A DNA stretch of 6,800 bases from assembly GCA_017743275.1 (NCBI GenBank), contig JAGHZG010000085.1, positions 1-6,800 on the forward strand, given 5' to 3'. The notes beneath the pieces were generated by a model, which was not told the DNA's origin, searched no databases, and saw nothing but the letters and a program-made list of their open reading frames with translations. The DNA comes from Chloroflexota bacterium. Its GTDB lineage: Bacteria > Chloroflexota > Anaerolineae > B4-G1 > DUEL01. Positions 1 through 5,677 of this stretch are shown here, piece after piece. The first letter of the stretch is position 1. Every line of letters begins with the position of its first letter. Both the position numbers and the translations under genes were made by a program.

Positions 1-918
1 AGGTTCCAGTTCCTCCAGGACCACGACGGCATCCACGTGCCGCAGCAGCGCCCGTACTTCTTCGGACGGAAAGGGGTGCGGGGCCCGGACGCGCAGCGTG
101 GAGACCGACCGGGGGTCCAGGCTGAAACGGGCCGCCATCTCCAACCCTTCCTCCAGATAGGCACTGACCACTCCCCCGGCGATGATGCCCAGTTTCGGAT
201 GACGAATGCCTCCGGCGGCCGCCGTAATCTGCAGGGAATTCAGCCCCGCCTGTCGGATCCACTCTCCGGCCTTCTCCAGCCGGGCAATGAGGTCCCGATG
301 TTGCTGCATGCAGATGGCCGCGCCCGCTTTGGTGAAGCGGGCGATGTCCCGGAGCAGTTGGGGCTCCCGTTCCAGGAACGGGGCGGGCTCTCCGACCTCC
401 ACCGGGGCGGAGGCATGTGCGATGGCGGTAACCAGCCGCACCATAACTGGCGTCCCAACCGCTTCGGAGAGGTCAAAGGCCAGGCGGACAAACTGATAGG
501 CCTCGGCCACTGAGGAGGGATCCAGAAGGGGGAGGTCCGCCAGCAGAGCGAACCCCCGCGAGTCCTGTTCGCACATCCCGGCACTCACGCCGGGGTCATC
601 GGCCACGTAGACCACCAATCCGCCGATGACGCCGGAGTATGCGACCGAGTAGAGAGAGTCGGAGGCGACATTCAGGCCGGACATTTTCATCGTGCAGAGG
701 GCCCGCTGACCGGCCCAAGCCGCTCCGGCAGCGATTTCCAGCGCCACCTTCTCGTTGGTGCTCCATTCCACGTGGACGCCCGGCGGCGCGGCGGCCAGCA
801 AACTCTCTATGGCCCCGGTGGAGGGGGTGCCGGGGTAGCCCGTGATGACGCGCGCGCCGGCGTGGAGCGCGCCCAGGGCCAGCGCTTCGTTACCGGTCAG
901 AAGTGTTCTTGAGGGCAA
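1..918 (-). CDS. iorA: indolepyruvate:ferredoxin oxidoreductase, alpha subunit (3' end cut by window edge)
   Basis: IorA is the thiamine-diphosphate subunit of the IorAB complex. The complex oxidatively decarboxylates arylpyruvates such as indolepyruvate to aryl-acetyl-CoA and reduces ferredoxin in the cytoplasm. Reading the minus strand from a TTG at 918 gives 306 open codons to the edge. The early part reads LLTGNEALALGALHAG, then GYPGTPST (27-34), EWSTNEKVALE (51-61, with E56 the expected ThDP-activating glutamate), MKMSGLNVASD (78-88) and DDPGVSAGMCEQDSRG (107-122). These are the typical IorA N-terminal blocks. The family is about 600 residues, so the C-terminal ThDP-pyrophosphate domain and the ferredoxin-like 4Fe-4S cysteines lie beyond the window. 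TTG is preferred because AAGGAAGG sits 6 nt upstream. An in-frame ATG at 951-949 has a poor ribosome site and would add 11 residues not expected in the family. The gene lies 65 bp downstream of the MttB-family gene on the same strand, so cotranscription is likely. Other 2-oxoacid:acceptor oxidoreductases are possible, but the motif set favours IorA. Confidence 0.9.
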   Translation of the reverse strand, partial: MPSRTLLTGNEALALGALHAGARVITGYPGTPSTGAIESLLAAAPPGVHVEWSTNEKVALEIAAGAAWAGQRALCTMKMSGLNVASDSLYSVAYSGVIGGLVVYVADDPGVSAGMCEQDSRGFALLADLPLLDPSSVAEAYQFVRLAFDLSEAVGTPVMVRLVTAIAHASAPVEVGEPAPFLEREPQLLRDIARFTKAGAAICMQQHRDLIARLEKAGEWIRQAGLNSLQITAAAGGIRHPKLGIIAGGVVSAYLEEGLEMAARFSLDPRSVSTLRVRAPHPFPSEEVRALLRHVDAVVVLEELEP

Positions 919-924
919 GGGACA

Positions 925-932
925 CCTTCCTT
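925..932 (-). promoter_or_regulatory. Shine-Dalgarno site of iorA
   Basis: The minus strand reads AAGGAAGG at 932-925, with 6 nt before the TTG at 918-916. This site decides the start codon of iorA, because no ATG or GTG in the same frame has a comparable site. CAAGG (933-929) and CCTTG (920-916) could pair as a 5-bp stem that would hide both the site and the start codon; this is weak and unproven. Confidence 0.6.
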
Positions 933-983
933 GTGAGAATAACAAGAACATTCGTGGCCTGCGCTACGGTATCGGCAAATCCA

Positions 984-2402
984 TCAGAGCAGGTAGTTAC
1001 TGGCGTGCATCGTCAGCGCGTCCAGTTCCCTTTCCTGCTCCGGGGCCAGGGGCGGGACTTCGTGGTCGGCCAGCAGCCGCTCCGCCTCCTGTTGGGCTCG
1101 TTCGGCCATCCCCTCCCGACCTGTGCGTTCCCACTCCTCCCAGGGACGTCGCTCGGCCAGGGGGCTCAGCAGAATCTCACCGGCGCGGAGGTGGCGGGCC
1201 GTATGGCGCTGGCCCAGGAAGTTTCGGGGTCCCTCCATCACAGCGGCGATGACCTCCACCGCCAGAGCGTCTTTGTCGGCGGAGAATCCCCGAAGGAGTC
1301 GCTGGATGGAGCGGGCCATTTCGTTATCGCAGACCATCTGGGCGTAGGAACTCATCCCGCCCGCCGCCATCTCACCGATGCCGGAGAGTTCATCCGCGCC
1401 CGCCAGCGCCGGGATGACCGCGTTCAGCGCCCGCTCAAAGCCGCTCTGAAGGTCCAGCGTGTGGGCGTTGGTGGAGAACCCGTAGACATTAACGGGGAGC
1501 CCATAGCGGTGACCCATCTGGACGGTGGCGGCGGAGGCCAGGCCGAGTTCCACGCCGCCCCATACGGAGATGCCGGAACGGGGTTCCATCATCGCCAGTC
1601 GCCCGCAGTAGAAGACGGGCAGGCCCGGACGGGCCAGTTGGGCCAGCACGATGGACGCCAGCACTTCCGCGTTCTGCTGGGCCAGCGCGCCCGCCAGGGA
1701 TAGCGGCGCCGTCGCCCCGGCGATGGGGCAGGGCAGGGGGCCCAGCGGGATGCCCCACCGCGCCGTCTCCAAAATCGCTCCCACCACATCGTCCGGGAAT
1801 AAGAGGGGGCTGACGGGGGAAATCCCCAGCGTGAGCACATCCTCCGGCGGACCGATGACGGAAGCCATCCGGACAATCCGCCGGACCTCCTCCGCCGTCT
1901 GGACGCCGGGGCCGTGGACCGGTTTGGTGGTGCAGGAGACAGTGTGGCGGTACATGGCTAGGGACATCAACGAGCCAGGGACGTCCTGAGGGGTGAAGAG
2001 AGGAGTCACTGTGGTGACGCTGTCCAGTGCGTCCAGGAGGCGGGCGCTATCCCGCACGTCCTGAACCGTGGCCGGGCGACGGGTTCCGGTGCGGGGATCG
2101 TAGACGTCCCGCGCGCCCCCCATATTGTGCCAGGAGAGCGAACCGTCTCCCAACGTCACCGTCTGGCCGCCCCGGCCGCGCAGGGTCACCCGGCGGGGAC
2201 ACTGCGCAACGGCCCACTCCACCAGGTCCGGCGGAATCCGCACCCGGTCTCCGTGGACTACGGCCCCGGCGCCCGTCAAATGCTCCCGCCCCTCTGGGTG
2301 GGTCAGGACGACGCCGACCTCCCACAGGATGCGCAGGGTGGCCTGATGGATGGCCTCCGTTTCCGAATCGGTCAGGAACTGGAGCGCTGTGGGTGATGAC
2401 AT
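984..2402 (-). CDS. MttB-family (COG5598) trimethylamine/betaine-type methyltransferase, without pyrrolysine
   Basis: The product is 472 aa, near the usual family length. MttB-type enzymes are cytoplasmic TIM barrels that move a methyl group from a quaternary or tertiary amine to a cognate corrinoid protein. Family signatures seen include FLTDSETEAIHQATLRIL (10-27), the block PLSLAGALAQQNAEVLASIVLAQL (233-256) and GLPVNVYGFSTNAHTLDLQSG (301-321). The last runs into GFERALNAVIPALAGADELSGIGEM. No in-frame TAG occurs, so this is not a true pyrrolysine-dependent trimethylamine methyltransferase. It belongs with the homologues such as MtgB that act on glycine betaine, proline betaine, carnitine or unknown substrates. 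The exact substrate cannot be called. No corrinoid-binding protein or pyl gene is in the window. ATG 2402 is the first start in frame, with TGA two codons upstream. An AAGGAGGT lies 15 nt away, too far for a normal ribosome site, and it falls inside the promoter, so the message may be leaderless. iorA follows 65 bp downstream. Confidence 0.9.
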   Translation of the reverse strand: MSSPTALQFLTDSETEAIHQATLRILWEVGVVLTHPEGREHLTGAGAVVHGDRVRIPPDLVEWAVAQCPRRVTLRGRGGQTVTLGDGSLSWHNMGGARDVYDPRTGTRRPATVQDVRDSARLLDALDSVTTVTPLFTPQDVPGSLMSLAMYRHTVSCTTKPVHGPGVQTAEEVRRIVRMASVIGPPEDVLTLGISPVSPLLFPDDVVGAILETARWGIPLGPLPCPIAGATAPLSLAGALAQQNAEVLASIVLAQLARPGLPVFYCGRLAMMEPRSGISVWGGVELGLASAATVQMGHRYGLPVNVYGFSTNAHTLDLQSGFERALNAVIPALAGADELSGIGEMAAGGMSSYAQMVCDNEMARSIQRLLRGFSADKDALAVEVIAAVMEGPRNFLGQRHTARHLRAGEILLSPLAERRPWEEWERTGREGMAERAQQEAERLLADHEVPPLAPEQERELDALTMHASNYLL

Positions 2403-2412
2403 TGCTCATCCC

Positions 2413-2440
2413 ATTATACCTCCTTGACGGGCACTGTCAA
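2413..2440 (-). promoter_or_regulatory. sigma-70-type promoter of the MttB-family gene
   Basis: Reading leftward, TTGACA (2440-2435) is followed by a 16-bp spacer and TATAAT (2418-2413). Both hexamers match the consensus exactly. Transcription would start around 2407-2402, that is, at or within a few bases of the ATG at 2402-2400. The predicted mRNA therefore has almost no 5' leader. The -35 hexamer directly abuts the TTAAC array at 2442-2480, so a regulator bound there could touch this promoter too. Confidence 0.7.
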
Positions 2441-2441
2441 T

Positions 2442-2480
2442 TTAACCCAACGTTAACAATCCCTTCTTATGCCGTTAACC
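2442..2480 (+). promoter_or_regulatory. PHO-box-like array (11-bp-periodic TTAAC elements) upstream of pstS
   Basis: TTAACC (2442), TTAACA (2453), TTCTTA (2464, degenerate) and TTAACC (2475) start exactly 11 bp apart. The PhoP box of Bacillus is a set of TT(A/T/C)ACA hexamers with about 5 bp between them, and the Streptomyces PHO box is an 11-bp direct repeat around GTTCACC. Both have the same period and a related core, and here the core is GTTAAC/A at 2452 and 2474. The last element ends 9 bp before the -10 at 2490. That is the usual arrangement when PhoB/PhoP replaces recognition of a -35. The position ahead of pstS makes phosphate-starvation control the natural reading. The regulator gene is not in the window. 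Confidence 0.65.
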
Positions 2481-2489
2481 ACAGGCCGT

Positions 2490-2495
2490 TATGAT
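2490..2495 (+). promoter_or_regulatory. -10 element of the pst operon promoter
   Basis: TATGAT differs from TATAAT at one base. No good -35 lies 16-18 bp upstream (TTATGC at best), as expected for an activator-dependent promoter. The PHO-box-like array occupies the -35 region instead. The predicted start near 2502 gives a leader of about 35 nt, which contains AAGGAGG and GGAGGT ending 8 nt before the pstS ATG. Confidence 0.5.
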
Positions 2496-2536
2496 CGCCA
2501 GCGGAATCAGAAAACTGAAGGAGGAGGTCAACCAAC

Positions 2537-3616
2537 ATGTCTCGTAAACTTCTGCTGTCCATATCCTTTATCGTGCTACTGGCCGTCATTGCGGCCTGCC
2601 AGCCGGCCCCGACCCCCGGGCCGACGCCGACGCCCCAGGTCGCCGTGACCGTCGTCCGGGAGGTGGTGGAAGTCACCCCGACGCCGGGGCCAGTGGAGGG
2701 AACCATCCTGGTGGATGGCTCCAGCACCGTTGCCCCCATCACGATGGCTGTCGCCGAAGAGTTCCAGAAACTCTACCCCCAGGTGCGGGTGCCCGTGGGC
2801 ATCTCCGGTACGGGTGGCGGCTTCAAGAAGTTCTGCGCCGGCGAAACCGACATCTCCAACGCGTCCCGCCCTATCAAGAAATCGGAAGTGGAAGCCTGCG
2901 CGCAGAACAAAATGGAGTACATTGAACTCCCCGTTGCCTTTGACGGCCTGGCGGTGATGGTCAACCCTGCCAACGACTTCGTCACCTGCCTGACGGTGGA
3001 GGAATTGAAGAAAATCTGGGAGCCGGACGCCGAGGGCAAAATCACCAACTGGAGCCAGGTGCGGGCCGGGTTCCCTGACCGCCCCCTGACCCTCTACGGG
3101 CCGGGCGTGGACTCCGGGACCTTTGACTACTTCACCGAGGCTATCGTGGGGAAGGCCCAGGCCAGCCGGGGTGACTTCCTGCCCAGCGAGGACGACAACG
3201 TCCTGGTCCAGGGCATCGCGGGGGACCCGAATGCCCTGGGCTTCTTCGGCCTGGCCTACTACGAGGAGAACAAGGACAAACTCAAACTGGTGGCCATTGA
3301 CGCGGGCGACGGCAAATGCGTCTACCCCACCCTGGAGACTGTCGTCAATGGCACCTACAGGCCCCTCTCCCGCCCGCTCTTCATCTACGTTAACCGGGCG
3401 CGGGCCGACGAGAAGGACGAGATTGACCTGTTCGTCAAGTACTATCTGGAGAATGCGAAGACGCTGGTGCTGGACGTGGGCTACATCCCGTTGACCGATG
3501 AAATCTACTCGCTGGCGATGCAGCGGTACGAGAAGCGCATCGTCGGGTCGGTCTTCAAGGGCGGCGGCCCCCAGGTCGGCGTCACCCTGGCGGACCTGCT
3601 GAAGGCGGAGCAGTAG
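2537..3616 (+). CDS. pstS: phosphate ABC transporter, phosphate-binding lipoprotein PstS
   Basis: PstS is the extracytoplasmic receptor that captures inorganic phosphate for PstCAB. The 359-residue product starts with a lipoprotein signal peptide: K4, a hydrophobic core, and lipobox VIAAC with lipidated Cys21. A Pro/Thr-rich tether with TPGPTPTP and TPTPGP runs to about residue 53. The binding fold then starts with [12 protein letters not shown] (57-68). Phosphate-contact motifs follow: [18 protein letters not shown] (88-105) with ISNASRPI after it, and [10 protein letters not shown] (190-199). The order and spacing fit the PstS family. Cys100, Cys121, Cys151 and Cys261 could form disulfides, as the protein is outside the membrane. 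The start has a strong ribosome site (AAGGAGGAGGT at 2518-2528, 8 nt before the ATG). It is the first gene of the operon, behind a PHO-box-like array, and is followed by a GC hairpin that may favour its own mRNA over that of the channel genes. Confidence 0.96.
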   Translation: MSRKLLLSISFIVLLAVIAACQPAPTPGPTPTPQVAVTVVREVVEVTPTPGPVEGTILVDGSSTVAPITMAVAEEFQKLYPQVRVPVGISGTGGGFKKFCAGETDISNASRPIKKSEVEACAQNKMEYIELPVAFDGLAVMVNPANDFVTCLTVEELKKIWEPDAEGKITNWSQVRAGFPDRPLTLYGPGVDSGTFDYFTEAIVGKAQASRGDFLPSEDDNVLVQGIAGDPNALGFFGLAYYEENKDKLKLVAIDAGDGKCVYPTLETVVNGTYRPLSRPLFIYVNRARADEKDEIDLFVKYYLENAKTLVLDVGYIPLTDEIYSLAMQRYEKRIVGSVFKGGGPQVGVTLADLLKAEQ

Positions 3617-3634
3617 CCCCGGGGGCGAAACGTT

Positions 3635-3663
3635 GCGGCGGCGGCCCTGCGGGCCGTCGCCGC
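3635..3663 (+). terminator. GC-rich hairpin after pstS, lacking a T-tract
   Basis: A 13-base arm (3635-3647) and its complement (3651-3663) flank a TGC loop. All pairs are Watson-Crick except one G-U wobble at 3641/3657. The following bases are TACTATCC, not a run of T. It is therefore more likely a partial terminator or an mRNA 3'-end stabiliser than a full stop. That would explain a high ratio of binding protein to channel, since the remaining pst genes continue on the same strand 55 bp later. Confidence 0.6.
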
Positions 3664-3716
3664 TACTATCCTGCTGATAACTGATACGCATACTATCTCC
3701 CGCTGATAACTGATAA
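3664..3716 (+). repeat. pstS-pstC spacer repeat: paired CTGATAA heptads inside an imperfect direct repeat
   Basis: Two copies of TACTATC, a short variable spacer and CTGATAACTGATA lie at 3664-3686 and 3691-3715; the variable spacers differ by 2 bp. Each copy holds two tandem 7-bp units: CTGATAA plus CTGATAC at 3674-3687, and CTGATAA twice at 3703-3716. The second pair ends one base before the pstC ATG, where a ribosome site would be expected. The units place stop codons in all three plus frames (3675, 3682, 3704, 3711). Confidence 0.8.
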
Positions 3717-3717
3717 A

Positions 3718-4656
3718 ATGATCGCCAATCGCTACCGACTCCCGAGTAGTCCATTCCGGTCAGATGGCCTCCATCAGCGCCGCAAATGGGAGGAGCGGGC
3801 CGTGAAGGCCATCTTGCTGTTACTGGCCCTGGTCTCCGTCCTGACCACCCTGGGCATCATCTACGTCCTCTTTCAGGAGACCGTCCTGTTCTTCCGCCAG
3901 GTCTCCTTTGCCCAGTTCTTCCTGGACACCCGATGGACGCCGCTTTTTCTCTCCAAGCGGTTCGGCATCTGGCCCCTGGTCAACGGGACGGTCCTGGTAG
4001 CAACGGGCGCGATGATGGTGGCCTTACCACTGGGTCTGCTGGCGGCCATCTTTATGAGCGAGTTCGCCAATGAGCGGGTGCGCCGCATCCTTAAACCCTT
4101 CCTGGAAGTTTTGGCAGGCGTCCCGACCGTTGTCTACGGTTACTTCGCCCTCACCTTCATCACGCCCATCCTGCGTGCCATCTTCCCGCAGACCCAAATC
4201 TTCAACGCGGCCAGCGCCGCTATCGCGATGGGTTTCATGATTTTGCCGATGGTCGCTTCCCTCTCGGAGGATGCCCTCTATGCAGTCCCCAACTCGCTGC
4301 GGGAGGCAGCGTACGCTCTGGGCGCCACCCGCTGGGAAGTGGCGACGCAGGTCGTCGTTCCGGCGGCCCTTTCGGGCATCGCGGCGGCCTTCATCCTGGC
4401 CATCTCCCGGGCCGTCGGCGAGACGATGATCGTCGCCATCGCCGCCGGGCAGCAACCCAAACTGACCCTCAACCCGCTGGAATCCATTGAGACGATGACG
4501 GCCTACATCGTCCAGGTGAGCCTGGGCGACACCCCCCACGGCACGCTGGAGTATCAGACCATCTTCGCCGTGGGGATGATGCTGTTCCTGATGACCCTGG
4601 GGATGAACGTCGCCAGCCACTTGCTCGCCCGGCGCTTCCGGGAGGTGTATGAATGA
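3718..4656 (+). CDS. pstC: phosphate ABC transporter permease PstC
   Basis: PstC is one half of the inner-membrane channel that passes phosphate from PstS to the cytoplasm. The product is 312 aa. A basic N-terminal tail with QRRKWEER leads into the first membrane helix (about 29-53). Further helices lie near 88-113, 134-152, 164-182, 216-240 and 279-303. PstC/PstA signatures are [12 protein letters not shown] (134-145), the EAA loop that docks with PstB ([20 protein letters not shown], 196-215) and [10 protein letters not shown] (230-239). ATG 3718 is the first start after an in-frame TGA at 3682, but no Shine-Dalgarno sequence precedes it, only the CTGATAA repeats. A GTG at 3802 has GGGAGGAG at 3788-3795, but it would remove the basic tail that PstC proteins usually keep. 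ATG 3718 is therefore preferred, with some doubt. The stop overlaps the pstA start (ATGA), so the two subunits are probably translationally coupled. Confidence 0.93.
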   Translation: MIANRYRLPSSPFRSDGLHQRRKWEERAVKAILLLLALVSVLTTLGIIYVLFQETVLFFRQVSFAQFFLDTRWTPLFLSKRFGIWPLVNGTVLVATGAMMVALPLGLLAAIFMSEFANERVRRILKPFLEVLAGVPTVVYGYFALTFITPILRAIFPQTQIFNAASAAIAMGFMILPMVASLSEDALYAVPNSLREAAYALGATRWEVATQVVVPAALSGIAAAFILAISRAVGETMIVAIAAGQQPKLTLNPLESIETMTAYIVQVSLGDTPHGTLEYQTIFAVGMMLFLMTLGMNVASHLLARRFREVYE

Positions 4657-5606
4657 CGACGGACGACGGACGACGGACCACGGACCACAGACCACAGACC
4701 ACGAACTATGGACGACAGGCCGTCCGGGCCGGATGGGGGGTTGCCCCCACGTTTGAGCCCAACCTGCCGCGCCGCAAGGTCATGGGGATGGTCTGGGAGG
4801 GGGTGGCGCTCCTGGCGATCCTCCTGGGCATCGCTATGCTCCTGACCCTGCTGGTGAAGGTTTTTGTGGACGGCCTGCCCTATCTGCGGCCGCAACTCTT
4901 CACCGAGTTCCCGTCCCGCTTTCCGGATAAGGCAGGCCTGCGTTCTGCGCTCCAGGGCTCCATCTGGCTGATGGTGATGACCGCACTCCTCTCCTTTCCC
5001 CTGGGCGTAGGAGCGGGGATTTATCTGGAGGAGTTTGCGCCGAAGAACGCGCTGACCCGATTCATTGAGATTAACGTCGCCAATCTGGCGGGGGTGCCCT
5101 CCATCATCTACGGCCTGCTGGGACTGGGGCTTTTTGTGCGCGGCCTGGGGCTGGGGCGGAGTCTGCTGGCGGGCGTCCTGACGATGACGCTGGTTATCCT
5201 GCCCATCATCATCGTCTCCACGCGCGAGGCGCTGCGGGCGGTGCCGGCCTCCATTCGCGAGGCGGCGCTGGCGCTGGGGGCCAGCCGCTGGGAGATGGTC
5301 CGCGACCACGTCCTGGTCTACAGCATGGGCGGGATTCTGACGGGGATGATTCTGGCCCTCTCCCGTGCCATCGGCGAGACGGCACCCCTCATCACCATCG
5401 GCGCGCTGACCTATATCGCCTTTGACCTGCGCGGCCCGCTGGATATATTCACCGTTCTGCCCATCCAGATTTTCAACTGGGTCTCCATGCCGCAGGAGGC
5501 ATTCCACCGTCTGGCAGCGGCAGGGATTATTGTCCTACTGGCCCTTCTGCTGACGATGAACGCGCTGGCCATCTGGCTGCGCAATCGCCTGCAGAAGCGC
5601 TGGTAA
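4653..5606 (+). CDS. pstA: phosphate ABC transporter permease PstA with a repeat-encoded N-terminal tail
   Basis: PstA pairs with PstC to form the phosphate channel. The product is 317 aa, somewhat long for PstA. Helices lie near 48-72, 100-124, 144-163, 168-189, 222-246 and 287-311. Signatures are [15 protein letters not shown] (147-161), the EAA loop [20 protein letters not shown] (203-222) and [15 protein letters not shown] (237-251). The start is well supported: ATG overlaps the pstC stop as ATGA, and GGAGGTG (4641-4647) lies 5 nt upstream. This makes the unusual tail real as annotated. Residues 2-22 are three heptapeptides, [14 protein letters not shown] and TTNYGRQ, encoded by nine 7-bp DNA repeats. 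The conserved part begins only around residue 35. The next in-frame Met codons (44 and 46) would remove the tail but have no clear ribosome site. The tail should lie in the cytoplasm; no function is known to me. Confidence 0.94.
   Translation: MTTDDGRRTTDHRPQTTNYGRQAVRAGWGVAPTFEPNLPRRKVMGMVWEGVALLAILLGIAMLLTLLVKVFVDGLPYLRPQLFTEFPSRFPDKAGLRSALQGSIWLMVMTALLSFPLGVGAGIYLEEFAPKNALTRFIEINVANLAGVPSIIYGLLGLGLFVRGLGLGRSLLAGVLTMTLVILPIIIVSTREALRAVPASIREAALALGASRWEMVRDHVLVYSMGGILTGMILALSRAIGETAPLITIGALTYIAFDLRGPLDIFTVLPIQIFNWVSMPQEAFHRLAAAGIIVLLALLLTMNALAIWLRNRLQKRW
4654..4716 (+). repeat. nine-unit heptanucleotide tandem repeat within the 5' end of pstA
   Basis: Successive 7-bp units are TGACGAC, GGACGAC, GGACGAC, GGACCAC, GGACCAC, AGACCAC, AGACCAC, GAACTAT and GGACGAC. 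The array begins inside the ATG of pstA. Nine units make 63 bp, an exact multiple of three, so the frame is kept and the protein shows a 7-residue repeat. Neighbouring units are more alike than distant ones, which suggests growth by local duplication. Confidence 0.9.
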
Positions 5607-5612
5607 CCCGCC

Positions 5613-5668
5613 TCACGTTTCACGTTTCACGTTTCACGCTTCACGTTTCACGCATCACGTTTCACGGA
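5613..5668 (+). repeat. eight-unit heptanucleotide tandem repeat in the pstA-pstB spacer
   Basis: The units are TCACGTT three times, TCACGCT, TCACGTT, TCACGCA, TCACGTT and TCACGGA, with no indels between them. They fill 56 of the 71 bp between the pstA stop and the pstB ATG. The spacer has no T-tract, hairpin or recognisable promoter. The repeat sequence is unrelated to the heptads at the two preceding junctions. Confidence 0.93.
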
Positions 5669-5677
5669 ACACAGCCT

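Noticed and set aside
919..983. A separate promoter for iorA
   Set aside because: TTGCCG near 976 is followed only by a poor -10, so transcription from the upstream gene is simpler.
903..1703. Plus-strand open frame (266 aa) opposite the MttB-family gene
   Set aside because: It is a typical high-GC antisense frame: no ribosome site, biased composition and no motif.
984..2402. Pyrrolysine-containing trimethylamine methyltransferase
   Set aside because: No in-frame TAG interrupts the 472 codons and no pyl genes are visible.
2047..2409. Minus-strand open frame starting at ATG 2409, 8 nt from AAGGAGGT, better spaced than the MttB-family start
   Set aside because: The product is Gly/Pro/Arg/His-rich with no family pattern, and it overlaps the N-terminus of the MttB protein, whose frame carries the conserved sequence. 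The Shine-Dalgarno-like motif lies inside the promoter and is probably not transcribed.
3664..3696. TACTAT sequences as -10 elements of an internal pstC promoter
   Set aside because: Each matches TATAAT at only four of six positions and has no -35 at suitable distance; they are better explained as parts of the direct repeat.
2576..3754. Long minus-strand open frame (392 aa) opposite pstS
   Set aside because: It is the shadow of pstS with a His/Val/Gly/Asp-rich composition and no family motif. pstS itself has a lipobox and phosphate-binding motifs.
3802..4656. GTG 3802 as the true pstC start
   Set aside because: It has a better ribosome site (GGGAGGAG), but starting there removes the basic segment before helix 1 that PstC proteins normally have. 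It remains an alternative.
4554..5507. Minus-strand open frame (317 aa) opposite pstA, including the segment [15 protein letters not shown]
   Set aside because: The segment is just the reverse translation of the GGACGAC/GGACCAC heptads, which stay open in all three minus frames. The rest is antisense to pstA and rich in Gln/His/Asp.
5613..5668. CRISPR array
   Set aside because: The units are 7 bp and directly abutting, with no spacers and no cas genes.
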